Positions 30,884-42,945 of a DNA stretch of 64,000 bases are shown here, piece by piece. Both the position numbers and the translations under genes were made by a program. Source of the DNA: Haemonchus contortus (Eukaryota > Nematoda > Chromadorea > Rhabditida > Trichostrongylidae). The stretch spans positions 34,453,505 through 34,517,504 of the forward strand of contig LS997567.1 of assembly GCA_000469685.2 (NCBI GenBank), read 5' to 3'. The stretch's first letter is position 1; each line of letters begins with the position of its first letter. The notes under the pieces were generated by a model. The model saw nothing but the letters and a program-made list of their open reading frames with translations. It was not told the origin of the DNA and made no database searches.

Positions 30884-32200
30884 ATGGGTCCTCCAACGAC
30901 CCGTTCTCAGTCCACCCCGGTGGATGTTTGGGCAGATGGCCCATTTTCCGGAATAGTTCCTGAGGCCTCTGCCTCCGAAAATCCTGCCAACGCATTGTCG
31001 TATCTAGATGATAATGCAAGTGTTTGTGGTAGGAACGCCAAGTCCTCACGTGATGCTACAGTCCTTGCGCTGGAAGAAGTCCGTAACGACTCCAAGGCCG
31101 ACACCGCACAACTGACCAAGCAGATCAACAAAGGTAATTCCGTTTTACTCTCTGACCTTAATCACTCTTTTGCTGTGGTTAGTGACCGCCTTAGTGCTAT
31201 ACCTATGGTAGCTACTCTCACCCCATCCCTAGGGTCATCCCGTTTACTCCAACGGGGAATGACCCAATGCAATTCTCGCTCTGGCTCCGTCGCTCGGAGG
31301 ACGTCATGAGGATGAAGTCCACAAGTTGGACTTTCCCAACAAAAGGCCTATTTCCTAATAGGTAACCTGGATGGGGTCGCCAGGGAGAAGGTTGAAGAAT
31401 TATCCGAGGAGAAGCGCGACGATTATGGTACTTCAGTGGCTCACTTTAAACGATCCTTCGTGGGCCCACAACGCTGTGACCTTGCTAGGCAATCGTTGGC
31501 GAGCTGCCAGCGACAATGTGGCGAATCTACCTCTACCTTCGCCAACGGCTTGCTCCTTTTAGTTCGCGCTGCAACAGCCAGCCAAAAAGAACGGACCTTG
31601 GAAGAGTTCGCAGCCCGGTTGCGTCCGGACATTCGTTACTATGTGAAGCTGGACAATCCGAGTACTTTCGAACAGGCGGTAGCTAAAGCCCAGATGGTCG
31701 AACAACTCTCGGCCGAAGCTACTGCGGATCGGCTAATCCGACCATCTTTCTCGCACCAACCCATAGAAGTTAAGGCCGCAGCATCGCTTCGGAACGGGTT
31801 CAATAGATCGCGGCAATTTTCTACTCGCTTCAATTCCAACCGTAACTCTAAAAATAATTTTCAGAGAAGTCCTGGCAGAGATATTCCGCGAACTCCACAA
31901 AAAGCAACGTCTCCCTCTTGTTATAACTGCGAGGAAAAGGACACTATTCTCGCTATTGTTCTTCTCCACGTCATTCTCGACAAAATACAGGTACGCCTTC
32001 TCAACGAAGTTTCGCGCGAGCGTTCTTTCTCGGATCCTCCTCGCTCTTACTCTCGCCTTACTCTGACTCGCGCCGCAGAGTTAATTTTGAGTTATCGCAG
32101 GCGCGTGAACAAATTAAACCACTCACTTCCTCTTTACGTGATAATGAATCTGCCTTGCAACAGTCTGATGCCAGAATTAATGCTTTAGTTGAACGTAATG
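30884..32200 (+). pseudogene. gag-like protein with CCHC zinc knuckle, frameshifted
   Basis: Begins MGPPTTRSQS (30,884), a typical gag start. A predicted coiled coil follows (ALEEVRNDSKADTAQLTKQI). After a frameshifted part (31,300-31,440) a capsid-like segment runs from about 31,436 (HFKRSFVGPQRC, LARQSL, ERTLEEFAARLRPDIRYYV, AVAKAQMVEQL), then a basic linker and a CYNC zinc-knuckle start at 31,919. The frame changes within the knuckle. Gag packages element RNA in cytoplasmic particles. Not intact in this copy. Confidence 0.8.
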
Positions 32201-34040
32201 AGGAACTGGCAAACTCAACTTTCGGTCACTCTTCTTCAACTTCTACGCCTTCATCTCCTCACGTAAAATTTATCTTACCTATTTGTGTGCTCTTGTGCTG
32301 CACTGTCGTGGGTGCCGTACCCACCTCAGTTTGGCTTTGTCCAAAGGATTCAGCTGATACCATCGCACGAATTTCTTTGTCATATAATTGCTCTCATATC
32401 TTACCTAAAGTTGATGGTACTCCTCTTCCTCTTCCACTACATGTTTATCGTCCCAATACCGTACGTTATGATACGTCCGCTTTTCTTTGTAAGATTATCT
32501 CTCATACAGTGACCTTTTCTGTCAATTTCTTTGGGTCCAGATTCGAAAATCACACCGAAACGTATTCCGTAGTCTCCCCCGAAACCTGTCAACTTATGAC
32601 GCAACACCATCGTTGCGAATATGGTGATATGTCCCAAGCAGATAACATATGGTCGTCATCTAATACCCTGGCCATTGACTGGCCGTCTGCCCCATTTGGC
32701 TGTTGTGTAGAAAAGACAGTTACAGTATCCGATTGTCTCCTAATACCGACTATGGTACACATGTGTCACGGTTCTGAGGTACCCTACTACCCTGTGGGTA
32801 ATCTTGTTAAATGCTCCTGTGAGGCAGGCCATTGCCTACTAAAACATGGATCCATGCTATGGTGGACTCCTAACAAAAGGGATGCCGCTTTACCGCTTCA
32901 TCCCTGTAATGAAAATGAAAGGCCGCCAATTAGACGAGGTGTGGATAAGCGATTCCAAAGAATTAGCCTTGTCCTGGCGTGACTCTAGTACTCGAATCCA
33001 AGATTGCGGGGCTCCACTCATCCTAACGGACCAGAGATATGCTGTCACACCTATTACTCGAGTCCCTTGCTCCGCAGCCCCCGATACTGGGCTGATCACA
33101 TCGGATCAGCTGGCTGCTCAACTTTTAGCTGTAGAGGGTTTGGTTCACACGGCCGTTTCGGCGCTATTTCACCACGCCTTATCTGCCATTTGCTCCTCAC
33201 ACATCATTATCATCGAACCCCACGCTCACGGTCCGCAACCTTTTGGGCCGAGACGATATTGCCGCCACTTCTGTTGGCAACGATTTAGTCCAAATACATT
33301 GTTGCATGCCTGTACCGTCTCAGAACGTCCGTTCAATTCCATTTCACTCTTCTTGTTTTTCGAAGCCTCTGGTCGAACTTTCGCTACCGCGTGGCGCATT
33401 GATCACTTCTTTTATCGATCCGTCTACTTTGGTCCTTTCTTATGATGCAAGTCCAATTAATTGTTCGAATAGTTCGCCTTTTTATTTCAATAACGCCCAA
33501 GCGTACTACAGATCTGATCCTATTCCGGGCGATATTCAGGCGGTACCTTTTTCCCAGGTTCGCCAAATAGCAGTTCCTTCAACATTTAATGAATCTAGAG
33601 TTGCCCTCCCGCTTACCATCTTCCATAATCTCTTTCTCACAAATCTTAGTGAATCAGTACAAGACCATCAATGGACTGAGTTGTGGTTTTCAGTTTCGCC
33701 AAACTACCTTTTAAAAGCCTCTTTCGTCGCTACTTCTATATCATCCTCCACTGCCCCTCATAACTCGCTCTCTTCTACATTCTCCTTCTTTCCTTCTCTT
33801 CGGGGTTCGTGGTCTGCATTCGATATTTGGGTCTCCCTTTATTCACTTTGTGCTTCCTTTGGTCTACTCAGATGTGCTATCATACTCTACTGTAATATTT
33901 ACTACCCGGGCGCTTTGCCCGCTTTTCGAGCGCTCCACGCTTTTCATGCGCGCTCGTGGGATACGCACCCCAGAGGCACCTACAGTCTTGCAGCGAGCTA
34001 TTGCACTTCCATCTTCTGTTGTAACTCGTTCCGATATTAA
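32155..34040 (+). pseudogene. Membrane-glycoprotein-like frame between gag and protease
   Basis: The frame from 32,155 starts with a coiled-coil-like helix, then a hydrophobic stretch ILPICVLLCCTVVGAVP (signal or membrane anchor), then a Cys-rich segment with several N-glycosylation sequons (for example NCSH, NHTE) to about 32,980. It continues in other frames (32,846-33,445; 33,243-34,040) with more sequons and a second hydrophobic stretch near 33,810-33,900. The layout suggests an envelope-like ectodomain between two hydrophobic segments, though no named family was recognised. Its place before the protease is unusual; envelope-like genes of LTR elements usually follow pol. Broken by frameshifts. 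Confidence 0.55.
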
Positions 34041-34119
34041 TTGTACGAACTTAGCTCAGGTGAAAATTGACGGTACTTCTTCATGACCCCCTCGTGCTTC
34101 TATAAGCTGCGTTAACGTT

Positions 34120-34770
34120 TTGTACTTATCGGACCGAGACCGTTTCTTTGTTGCTCAGATTCCCATTAAAGTGAACGGTATCCAGATTCTGGCCTTAGTT
34201 GATACGGGAGCTTCCATTACGATAACTTTGACTTCTACAGCAGCTCTTTTCGGTGTTTTCACACTGTTCCGAAGTGATATAAGTAGTGCGGTCGGTATGG
34301 CTGGAACTCCAGTAACTCTTCTTGGATGTGCATCTCTTGCTTTCCAAATTGGTTCATCATCTCTTGAACATCCTGTTTATTTCACAGAGTCTACTTGTAT
34401 ACCAGGCGAGGTCGAGGTATACAATATAATCCTTGGTAATGATCTCTTGCGTAAGCTGCCCCCATGGACCATCGACTACGGTAACAGGACTTACTCGATG
34501 GCTGGCGACCCTGCCAAAATTTTGTGCGCCTTCACTAAATATATAGGATTTTCACATGGCGACCCAGTGACCGTCCGCGTGGCGGAAACCATCATCCTTC
34601 CTCCCTCTGCCGAAGCTTTTGTTCCTTGTTTTGCGGATGGTGACCATGATGCTCCTCTTATGCTTACAACACAAGACGTCCGCTTATCTGATAAATCTCT
34701 TATGGTATCACCGTCCTCGTCAAGAAAAAGGGCGGATCTCTACGAGTTTGTCTCGATTTTCGCCCGCTGA
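34120..34770 (+). pseudogene. Retroviral-type aspartic protease and first RT motif
   Basis: IPIKVNGIQILALVDTGASI (34,159-34,218) holds the catalytic DTGAS of a retroviral-type aspartic protease, followed by LLGCASLAFQIGSS, YNIILGNDLLRKLPPW (the ILGxD flap-proximal motif) and VRVAETIILPPS. After the protease, in another frame at about 34,707-34,790, ITVLVKKKGGSLRVCLDFRP with LNAVTK is the beginning of a Ty3-type reverse transcriptase. RT is cut off there, before its palm motifs. Confidence 0.85.
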
Positions 34771-34789
34771 ACGCTGTCACTAAAATCGT

Positions 34790-35220
34790 GGCGAGACTGA
34801 CCACCTCAATGGAGCAGCTGGCCGTCACCTTATCCGCGCCGTTTGAACATCAGTCGTCCTCGAAGCCGCTTATGAAGACTGCCCGTCCATCTTCAGGTCA
34901 TCGCAAACCATCCTACGAAGCGACGAGCAGCAGCGCGGGTCGCGGTGCTTCTCGGGGATTCCCCGCGGCACCACTGGCGGCCTCGCTCGCGGCGCTTCTA
35001 GTGCGTCAACTTCTCGTTCGGCTGCCGCACAACCAGCAGCTGATCGTCCTTCTTCTTCTCGGTCCCACCCAGCTCCATCTCGGGCCCGCCCGGCCTCTGC
35101 TTCCGGAACAGCCCAGGCGAGAGGAGAACGCCGTTTGCGTCCTCGTCCGCTCTCTCCTATGGTTCTACCACAGGCTAACACCAGCCAGCTCCCACGCGAG
35201 ATTCCTGAAGGTTACTAATT
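34790..35220 (+). other. Junction segment: Ser/Pro/Arg-rich linker between RT start and helicase
   Basis: One frame encodes a disordered stretch rich in Ser, Ala, Arg and Pro (for example RPSSSRSHPAPSRARPAS, 35,050-35,110). It marks the fusion between the truncated RT and the helicase portion. Confidence 0.5.
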
Positions 35221-38200
35221 ACCTGGATAGTCATCATCCATGGACGGAATATATCAATCCTCGTCCCGTTCACATGCTTAGAGAAGCTGTGCCCCGTGTG
35301 ATTTCCACCCTCGATACAAGTGTCTACCGTCATCTAACAGACTCCGGATACCTATCCACTAGGTTCAACAGGTCCCCATTCCCACATGTCACTCTTTGTC
35401 CCGAACGTCCTCCGTTGGATATTCCATTCATCGAGTTACAATGGTGGAAGACACCATTGCTTTTCGGAAACGCTCCCGCCAAGTTATTGAAAGCCTCCTG
35501 GCGAGACTTATGTGGACCCCGACGTATTGAACTTGCCCAAGACCTCATCCATCGCGAATCCGCATTCCCTTATACCCCCAACATGGCAAGGTCTTCGTCC
35601 GGTCCTTTACCAGGTCGTGTCCACCGGGTGGAGTTCTGCAGTCATACTAGAGGCCAAATCTTTACGATCGGACTTGACCGTCGCGATCTGCACTGTATCT
35701 TATTGGATTTTTTCGCCGTTGACGTCCTAGCAGGTGGTCGCGGTTTTGCTAAACGCTTGGTCTCTGTCAAAGATTTTGTTTGGGTATATGACGTGAAGCC
35801 TTCGCTGCGCGCATTGCGCTCCCCTCGGACAACTCTGGAGCGCGCCTCACGGCCCTGTACAGCTGTTTTGGATCCCAACAGTGACCTTTTCTTCCGTGTG
35901 GCTCATTTTGTATTGCGTACTCCGTCCCACCGTTCCGAACCTATTTTCGGTATCATTCTTACACGTCTAACCCGTAACGGAGTGGTAACGTCTGGTCGTG
36001 CCGCGTTCGAGGGCTGCCCCGAGGCCGTCACCATTACCTCGACCGTCTGCGCGTTCATACGCAACATCGTCCCATTCCAGATTGTTTGTGCATGCTCCAG
36101 AGAGCATGTGTCAACTGCTATGCGTTTTCGGAGCCTACTGTCTCGATGGAAGCCCGCGCGTTTCTCGCTGACAATGTTCGTCAGTTCCTTCCAATGCATC
36201 CCGAAGAAGGTATTCTACCCATGTCAGTCTCGCGGATCTCTCCTTCCGACCGCGCGTGGCTGTCCGATCGCCTTGAGAACTTCGATAATTACTGTTTTCA
36301 CACTAAGGCTTCTCGGCATAACCTGGACAAAATTTGCAACGCCGCATGCTCCACGCTAACAGCCGTCAACGCAGCCGATGACGACCGTCGATGCCATCCC
36401 GGGACGGCTACAGTCATAAAACCCGAATGGTTCCCGATTCGGCTACGTTTCGTGATCGCTAATATGACCTCGGAGGCCGGCCGGTCTCCCGGTCGCTTTG
36501 CTATTCTTCGGATCTCTGGCTCCATCCGCCTCGTTCGCGTGAAAAACGTAGAGGTGACAGCCATGGCTTCTCTCGCGGTCATTTTGCAAGCTTTTCGTTG
36601 GTCTCACCATACCCTTATGAGGGATCTTAAGGTTTCTGGCAGGAATATCGTAGCTGATACAGTTCTTGAGGTCTCACTCCGCCTCGGTAAATCAACAGCA
36701 GCCGCCGATCCCATACGAACTCGTATCTCGCTCACAAGTTTATTCCGAATTGCGCGCGTTCTCAACAACTTCTACTGACGTCGATATGGTCTATGCTAAC
36801 CACGCGCCTGAGACTAACGACCACAGATATCTACGGGATCTTCCCCCCCCCCCCCCCCCAGTTGGAAGCGCTCTTTCATCGTCCAAGGACGACGCGTCAC
36901 CCTTACAGCAGACCAGAAAGACGCAGTGCGCGTAGGTGGCAGTCAATTAACCATCGTAGCGATTCAGGCAGCATACGGCACAGGTAGAACTCTAGTTGGT
37001 GCGCTCACCGCTGCTTTGTCCTCTAAGACACCAGACACTACGGTTATAGTCACAACGTCGACAAACGCAGCGGTTGCGCAATTCGCCGAGACGCTACTCT
37101 CCTTATTGTTAGGCGACTTCCCTGACCTTAACGTCGTTCGCCATATTTCTGATACTGCCGCTTCCAGTAATTTAACGCCTACGTCAGTCGATCTCAATAA
37201 GGTTCGTAAAGGCTTAGGAGCCGCATTTGGCCACCTACTCGACGCCGAAGATCTCGAAACACGCCAGCGGTTCACTGGGTCCGGGAACTTCTCCCCTAAC
37301 ACGGCGTCGCACACGCCGCACCCGCCGCCTATCGCAGGATTGCGATGGAAGATTGGAGCGCGCAATTTGTGAGGTAGGGAGTCCTTTAATTATTTGAATT
37401 GGCTTGTCGTTCTTTTCAATTCCAATGCGGTCTTGATCGTCGTTGATATAGGAGGAGTCATTTTAATTAAACAAGTCTAATAAACATGAAAACTAAAAAG
37501 AAACAGAAGAAAAAACGATTAAATCCAATAAAAAGGCAAGGCAATCAGCGAAAATATTGCGTCATCTCGATTGGCGGGGGGGCGGGGTGAACACGGTAAT
37601 TGCAGTGACATTTGCCGCATGCCGCAAGGGAGAATGCCGCAATCGGGGAGAAGTTCCGTTACCCCGGTTCACGCAATGCCGTCAATTACTTGAAGACTAT
37701 CTCGAAAATCCTGGCCGCGTACCGGAGATGTCCGACGACGACAAAGAAGAGTACGAAATCGCCGAACAGTTTGTTTCCCAAACTATAAAACGAATGGTGC
37801 GCATCCTCTTCACGGTGAACCCCCCTTCAGTGCTTTTCTTGACCATCTCATCCTTGCTTAATTCCACTGGTATCGGAGGTATCTTCTCCCAATATGTCAC
37901 CAACTTTAAAGTCATTATTGGTGATGAGGCCTATCAAATACCAGAACCAGCACTGCTTACCATGGCACGCTTCTCCCCACGGCAGTGCACATTGGCGACG
38001 TTCACCAGCTCGCGCCTCATGCCAAAAATCCCCGGGAATCCATCCCCGTTTTACACGGTGCTCGGAGTGTAATGAGCCTCTTATTAGAGGCTCCGACAGT
38101 CCCGGTGGCTCCCTTAATTACCACGTTCCGTTCGCATCCAGCACCCATTGAATTACCTAACCGTATAGCGTACAATGGTGCTTTAGCGAGCGGTACCCCA

Positions 38201-38745
38201 GCATCAGCCCAGCGTCTACTACTTTCACTTATGCGCTTCCCTTCGCCTGATGTTCCCTTCCTCTTCATAGATATGTTCGGCAAATCCATAGGAGTCCCCA
38301 ACCAGTCCTTCTGGAACCCAGATGAGGCACACCTCGCGACCCATTTCATTAAGCAGCTTATTGAACTTGGCGTGCAACCTTCTCAGATATGCTATGTGTT
38401 ACCACTCTTTATAAAGAACAGTTCCTCGGCATCGAGCTGTCGACCGTCGATTCCGTCCAGACGAGAAAAAGAGGTAGTTGTCATCTTGACCACCAAAAAC
38501 GACTTCTCCCCAAACGAAGCCGACTTCCTCGACGACTACCGACGTCTCAATGTTGCCGTTTCGCGTTGCCGCCATGGACAGTTCATTTTCGGCTACGCCC
38601 AGGCACTCCAAGCTCTACCGATGTGGAACCGATTACTCAACTTCGCCGAGTCTTTCCGCTCCGTCATCCGTATGGGTGACGTCAACAGATACATATACAG
38701 CATTCACCCGAACCTTCCCAATGGTGAGATTCTTCTTTCTCTCAC
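35220..38745 (+). pseudogene. UPF1-like SF1 helicase inside the LTR element, frameshifted
   Basis: About 1,100 codons in alternating frames. The N-terminal part (35,220-36,770) has no recognised motif. Helicase motifs then appear in order: a Walker-A-like AAYGTGRT (36,970; Lys replaced by Arg), TTSTNAAVAQFAE (motif Ia), IIGDEAYQIPEP (DEA box, 37,920), IGDVHQLAPH (motif III, 37,990), TTFRSHPAP (38,120), REKEVVVILTT (motif V region, 38,465) and RLNVAVSRCRHGQ (motif VI, 38,540). This is the UPF1/SMG2-like SF1B set. An AT-rich 180 bp stretch at 37,373-37,556 may be an intron or insertion, and a C17 run sits at 36,842. The frame runs to within about 60 bp of the polypurine tract. Confidence 0.85.
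36841..36860 (+). repeat. Poly-C run
   Basis: Seventeen or so consecutive C bases in the helicase region, a likely slippage site and source of the local frame change. Confidence 0.85.
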
Positions 38746-38805
38746 TTCTGCCTTCTCTTTCTTTTGCCGGATTTGTTGTCTTGAATGTCCGGGTCGGACT
38801 TTGGG

Positions 38806-38818
38806 TAAAGGGGGGAGG
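38806..38818 (+). promoter_or_regulatory. Polypurine tract of the LTR element
   Basis: AAAGGGGGGAGG ends directly at the TG of the 3' LTR, the expected plus-strand priming site. Confidence 0.85.
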
Positions 38819-39191
38819 TGTAAGGGACGTGAGCATATGATGAGGATTCTGCGGATGTTTCCCTGATGGCTCAGCTTCTACTTACAGGGCGTGGCCTAGT
38901 GACGACGAGGAAGCTTAAGCAGTCTACTGGCTTCACGGACCGAGTGCTGCAGCTAACGTCCGTTTCTCCATCTGGGACGATTCCCTGTACTATCCAGAAG
39001 AGATACATCCCCTACCTACCGGTCACCAGTCTCCTTCGTGTTTCTCCTGTTATGTGCATCTTATTATCTTTGTTGCTTCTCTTGTTGCTCATGTTACATT
39101 CGTGTTATAACGATAAACTCTCATTATTTGAATGGTGTTACGACAAGGTGACCTTAGCGATTGCACCTCCCGCTGGGTGCGCTCGCTTACT
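38819..39191 (+). repeat. 3' LTR
   Basis: 373 bp, partner of 28,707-29,079; starts TGTAAGGGACG, ends GCTCGCTTACT. Confidence 0.9.
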
Positions 39192-40959
39192 AAACGGACA
39201 GCCGTTATGTTCCAGCAGTTATTACTAAAAGTCCATCGAAGGAAATATAGATACGTGGTTTTAATTAGATCACGCATACGATACATAAGTAATAGCCGGC
39301 CGTGTCGTAGTATACTCAATCTCCTCGAAAAAGAGGAATGGGCACTGGGTGCGGTAAACATTCTGGGTACGGTAAACAGTCATTTGAGCATAGAGCACAT
39401 TACGTTCAACAGCACAAAATCAAAACAATGAACATTCACCTGAAGCCGTGCCCTTACTAAACTTACGTCTATAAATTCCTGACACTATTTATCAAGTGTG
39501 CATACTAAAGTCTCGTAATGGCACATCAACGAGAACAAAGACCAGACCTGACTATGACACATGCCCGCCACGGAACCATATCATTCGTTTCAGCTGTGTG
39601 CGATGGTGGATGACCTTTCATATTTCCGCTCAAATTGCCAGAATGATGAGCGAAGGCGATGATACTCGTAAGAAAAAATGAGATGCCTGCTTTTTCCAGG
39701 GTGGAGCATAAAACTAATAAGCGTAAGACCTGTTTAATCACTCACCATTTATGTCTTTCGCTATAAGATCCTTAGCCTCGAGTAGAAGGACATTTAAAAG
39801 AACGACCGGTGGCTGAAAGGGATCTTACTCATCAGTATTTGTCGGAAGAGAAACCAGCTCTAAAGGCTATACTGAAGAATTTAAGACTGTAGCTTAAGCG
39901 GGTATAACGCATCAAGCTACAGTCTCAGAGAATTCATACCTTATTTTGTTTTGCTTTCTCCATTAAAATGTTGTGCAGCTGCGTGTTTCCTTGAAAGGCG
40001 GATCGTACATATTTATAAAGGTTTTCTCGACTCTCACACTCTTCTTTACCAACTTTGTGGGCAATGGTGTATAGTGCCTCGACATACAGTGCCTAAAATA
40101 CACAGTTTAAGAGGATTCTTTGCAAGGCGGAGACGACTACAAAGGTAATAGAAGTTGTGCGTGAACCCTGTCCTTCGGAAGGTTTGAAGCTCTCTGTGGT
40201 TCGTATCAGAGCTTGGAACTGACTACACAAGCAAAAATTTAGCGCTTCGAATTGACTTTGTTTCGAAAATTCGTGCAGCCTAGTCATACCTACTCTACAA
40301 ATAGTGCCGAATCGATTCTAGCTAACTGGCGGGAAAATCAGAATTATGTCAGTTTTCCCCCGAAGTACTCTAGAACTATGTTCTTGTTGGGATGTTATCA
40401 AAAGAAAAAAAAGTGTTGAAGTTAAGAAAGAAACTACTGTACTGCAGTGCTAACTTTTGTGTGATAAAAGGGTTTCAAGTCAGAATCGGCTCAACGAAAG
40501 ATGTGAAGCACAGTAAGAGGTTGTCGCTTCCTTTTATTGAAAAAAGTGCCTAATTGGATTTGATTCTCTACACAGAATATTGAGCATTCGAATCGACATA
40601 CTTTTCAGAGGCGGAAAAACAAAAGAAGGGCAGTAGGATCGGTTCTGTGTAATCGATTCGCCGCACGCGGCTGTCACGCACCACTCACTTCACCCTTATT
40701 ACAGCTCTGAACTTCTTCATGCAGCTCAATCGATATGAGATCATTATTTAAGGCATGCTTCTACTATTAGCTCTTTTGCTTCTGTATTGCTTGTTGCAAT
40801 CTAATACATTCCTTCGCGCGTGACGTCCCTCTTGCCGCGACGCCTACGTGCTCCCCGCCATATTTATATGAACGCACGACAGAAAATCCATAGGCTATTG
40901 ATTAACGTCCCTTTATATGAAGATTTTTCCGCATTCGGAAAGAATTCCTGTTGATGGAA
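39192..40959. other. No gene recognised; one small perfect hairpin
   Basis: AGACTGTAGCTT at 39,884-39,895 pairs perfectly with AAGCTACAGTCT at 39,914-39,925. Several short frames have no domain. Nothing else stands out. Confidence 0.4.
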
Positions 40960-42666
40960 TCAGTCACGTCGTACAGGGTTCTCTGCTGAGATCTCAGCGC
41001 ACCATCACGACTAAGAGGTTCTTCACCCTCTCCTCCTTAGCGTTAACCCGCATCGTCGCGGGGTCCGCTACACTTGTCAATTATCTCCACTTCCTTCCAT
41101 CTGCGGCATCTTCTGCTGTCATTTTAGCTCCGGCGAGGTCATTCTTGATCAAATCTACCTATATCCACCTCTTCTTTAGGGATCTCAAGGTCGCTTCCCT
41201 TGAACCTCGCACTCCGTTGCCTCTGTTACTGGATGATTTCTTAGTGGTCTTCTCAAAACCTGTTCGTACCATCCTACAAGCTGCTCTCTCACCTTCTCTT
41301 GCACAGAGGCTGTTTGCATGAACGCTCTGACGTCTTCTTTTCTGATACGGTTCCCTCGCTTCCTACCGCAGGTTGAACAACGTCAATTCACAGAGAGAAA
41401 CGGTCTACCATGGCCAACAATGACCTACGGCGAGACAGCATACCCGTCGTAGGTCGTTGGCCTCACCACTGCCTTGCAAAATTCCCTCCATTTCATCCAT
41501 GCCAAGTCTATTCAGGCTTCTACAGTTAACGCTACCATCAGCGACTGGCAATTTCCTACGTATTGGAAGTCCGGTACTTTTCGTAGCTTCCTCAACACCT
41601 CCTATGATCGAGCCTATGTACTCCTCAGAGCTGAGGAACCTAGTCTTCTTCTCGTCCAGGCGAGGCCGTCTCTTTGCCGGCACCTTCTGCCGTTTCTGCG
41701 CCGGAGTGTCTTGTAGTTCATTTTTGCACTCTGCTGTCATAGCGATGTCATCAGCGTAGAGGATGGTTCAGGTGGTCCATCTAGGAGTTCTCTCGAGATG
41801 ACATCCAGCATGGTAGGAGGAAGAAGGGGCTAAGAGCTCATCACTAGTGAACCAACGAAGTGACATCTGTTGTTAGTGGAGTGGGTTTTGCTGTCGTGGA
41901 CCCATCGTACATGCCTTTGACTGGGAAAGTTAAGAGTTTTGGAACGTTTCGCTCCGGACACCCTCGGAGGACTTGTCGCGAGAGACCGTCTGAAGCTTTT
42001 CCGCTTTCTCCAGATAGAGGAAGGCCAGATAGCGGAGCCTACCATCCTCCTGATACTTCTTCATTCTTGCCTGCCTATGAAGATAGCATTTGTTGTAGAT
42101 CTTTGTGGCTGAAACCGAATAGCTTCTATGAGATCTGTACGAGATCTCTCAATCTTGAGTCGACTAACCATTCGTTAAGTTTCATCGAGTGAGCTGTCGG
42201 CCTGATCTCCCGGTAGTGTGAACACTCCTTCACGTTCCCTTTTTGCTCGAATATGGCGCGCTGCATCTCTAGCCATCTGAAATTCTCCTTTCAGTGGCCA
42301 CAGTGTTGAGGAAGCGGGTGAACACCTCGTCCCGTGCTCTCCGAGTGCCTTCCATGCCTCTATGTAGACCCCAGTTGTTTTTCCAGCCTTCCTCTCCCTA
42401 GTTGCCCTACGCACCTAATCTTCCGTCTAGAGTGCGATGTAACCAGCCGGGGTTCTATATCAGGGTTGTTGTCACGGTGAACTTCTTCTTTTGAGAGCCT
42501 GTCGAAGTAGTTTTTCCACTCCTATGCCTGACCTCACCAGGCTTCCTCAGCATTGCATCCTACCTGTTTTCAACGGACTTCACTACCCTGATGTCACGAG
42601 CAGACCGGTGGCGCACTTTTGCCACACCGAAGACGGAATTGTCTTTTTTTCGACCTTCGAGTTTTT
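40960..42666 (-). pseudogene. RTE-III LINE, 3' segment (linker, RT, C-terminus)
   Basis: Minus strand, from 42,666 down: SVFGVAKVRHRSARDIRVVK (linker), VRRATRERKAGKTTG..IEAWKALGEHG (42,414-42,300, start of RT), TNAIFIGRQ (about 42,080), LYADDIAMTAECKNELQ (catalytic YADD, about 41,750), EKKTRFLSSEE, SECWP-like sequence, RKEDVRAFM, REQLVGWYEQVLRRP (41,270) and KKRWI..LIKNDLAGAKMTAEDAA near 41,110. Many stops. Its 5' continuation is at 48,397-48,725, 49,385-49,515 and 50,560-51,010, with other elements inserted between. Confidence 0.85.
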
Positions 42667-42726
42667 ATATTACTGAGTTTGTTGTTGTCTTGAACTCTTC
42701 ACGAGGTTTTTAAATAAACTTTATTT

Positions 42727-42763
42727 GGCTGACGTTTCGGCGGAATCGCCTTCTTCAGAGCCT
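42727..42763 (-). ncRNA. Hammerhead-ribozyme-like motif, PLE-B left arm
   Basis: Minus strand: stem I GGCT/AGCC, CTGAAGA, stem II GGCG/CGCC (loop ATTC), GAAA, CGTC. The CUGANGA and GAAA cores are intact. One unpaired A precedes stem II, and stem III is only the self-complementary ACGT. Confidence 0.7.
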
Positions 42764-42945
42764 GAAAGGATTATAACAATCTGTGATTATCCGACCAAAC
42801 GTCTCCACCAACCCACTAAGTTCGAGACCCCCAGGGCACGCAGGTGGTCGAAAGGAGAACCACTCACCGTAACTTTGTGGATTCTTCGAAACCACCCAAC
42901 TGATAGTGGTACCAACCGATCAGTGTCAGCGGGGGTACGTCTTCA

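Larger units (their letters stand above)
28707..39191 (+). mobile_element. LTR retrotransposon carrying a helicase, 10,485 bp
   Basis: Bounded by two direct repeats of identical length (373 bp; 28,707-29,079 and 38,819-39,191) that both start TGTAAGGGACGTGAGC and end GCTCGCTTACT. A polypurine tract (AAAGGGGGGAGG) abuts the 3' LTR. Inside, in order: untranslated leader, gag with zinc knuckle, glycoprotein-like frame, aspartic protease, the first motif of a reverse transcriptase, then a UPF1-like helicase. No RNase H or integrase was found. The protein order and the helicase are not those of any standard LTR family. Target duplication is unclear (GAAC versus AAAC). Confidence 0.85.

Noticed and set aside
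39884..39925. 12 bp perfect hairpin as a terminator or small RNA gene
   Set aside because: Isolated, short, and not next to any gene or element end.
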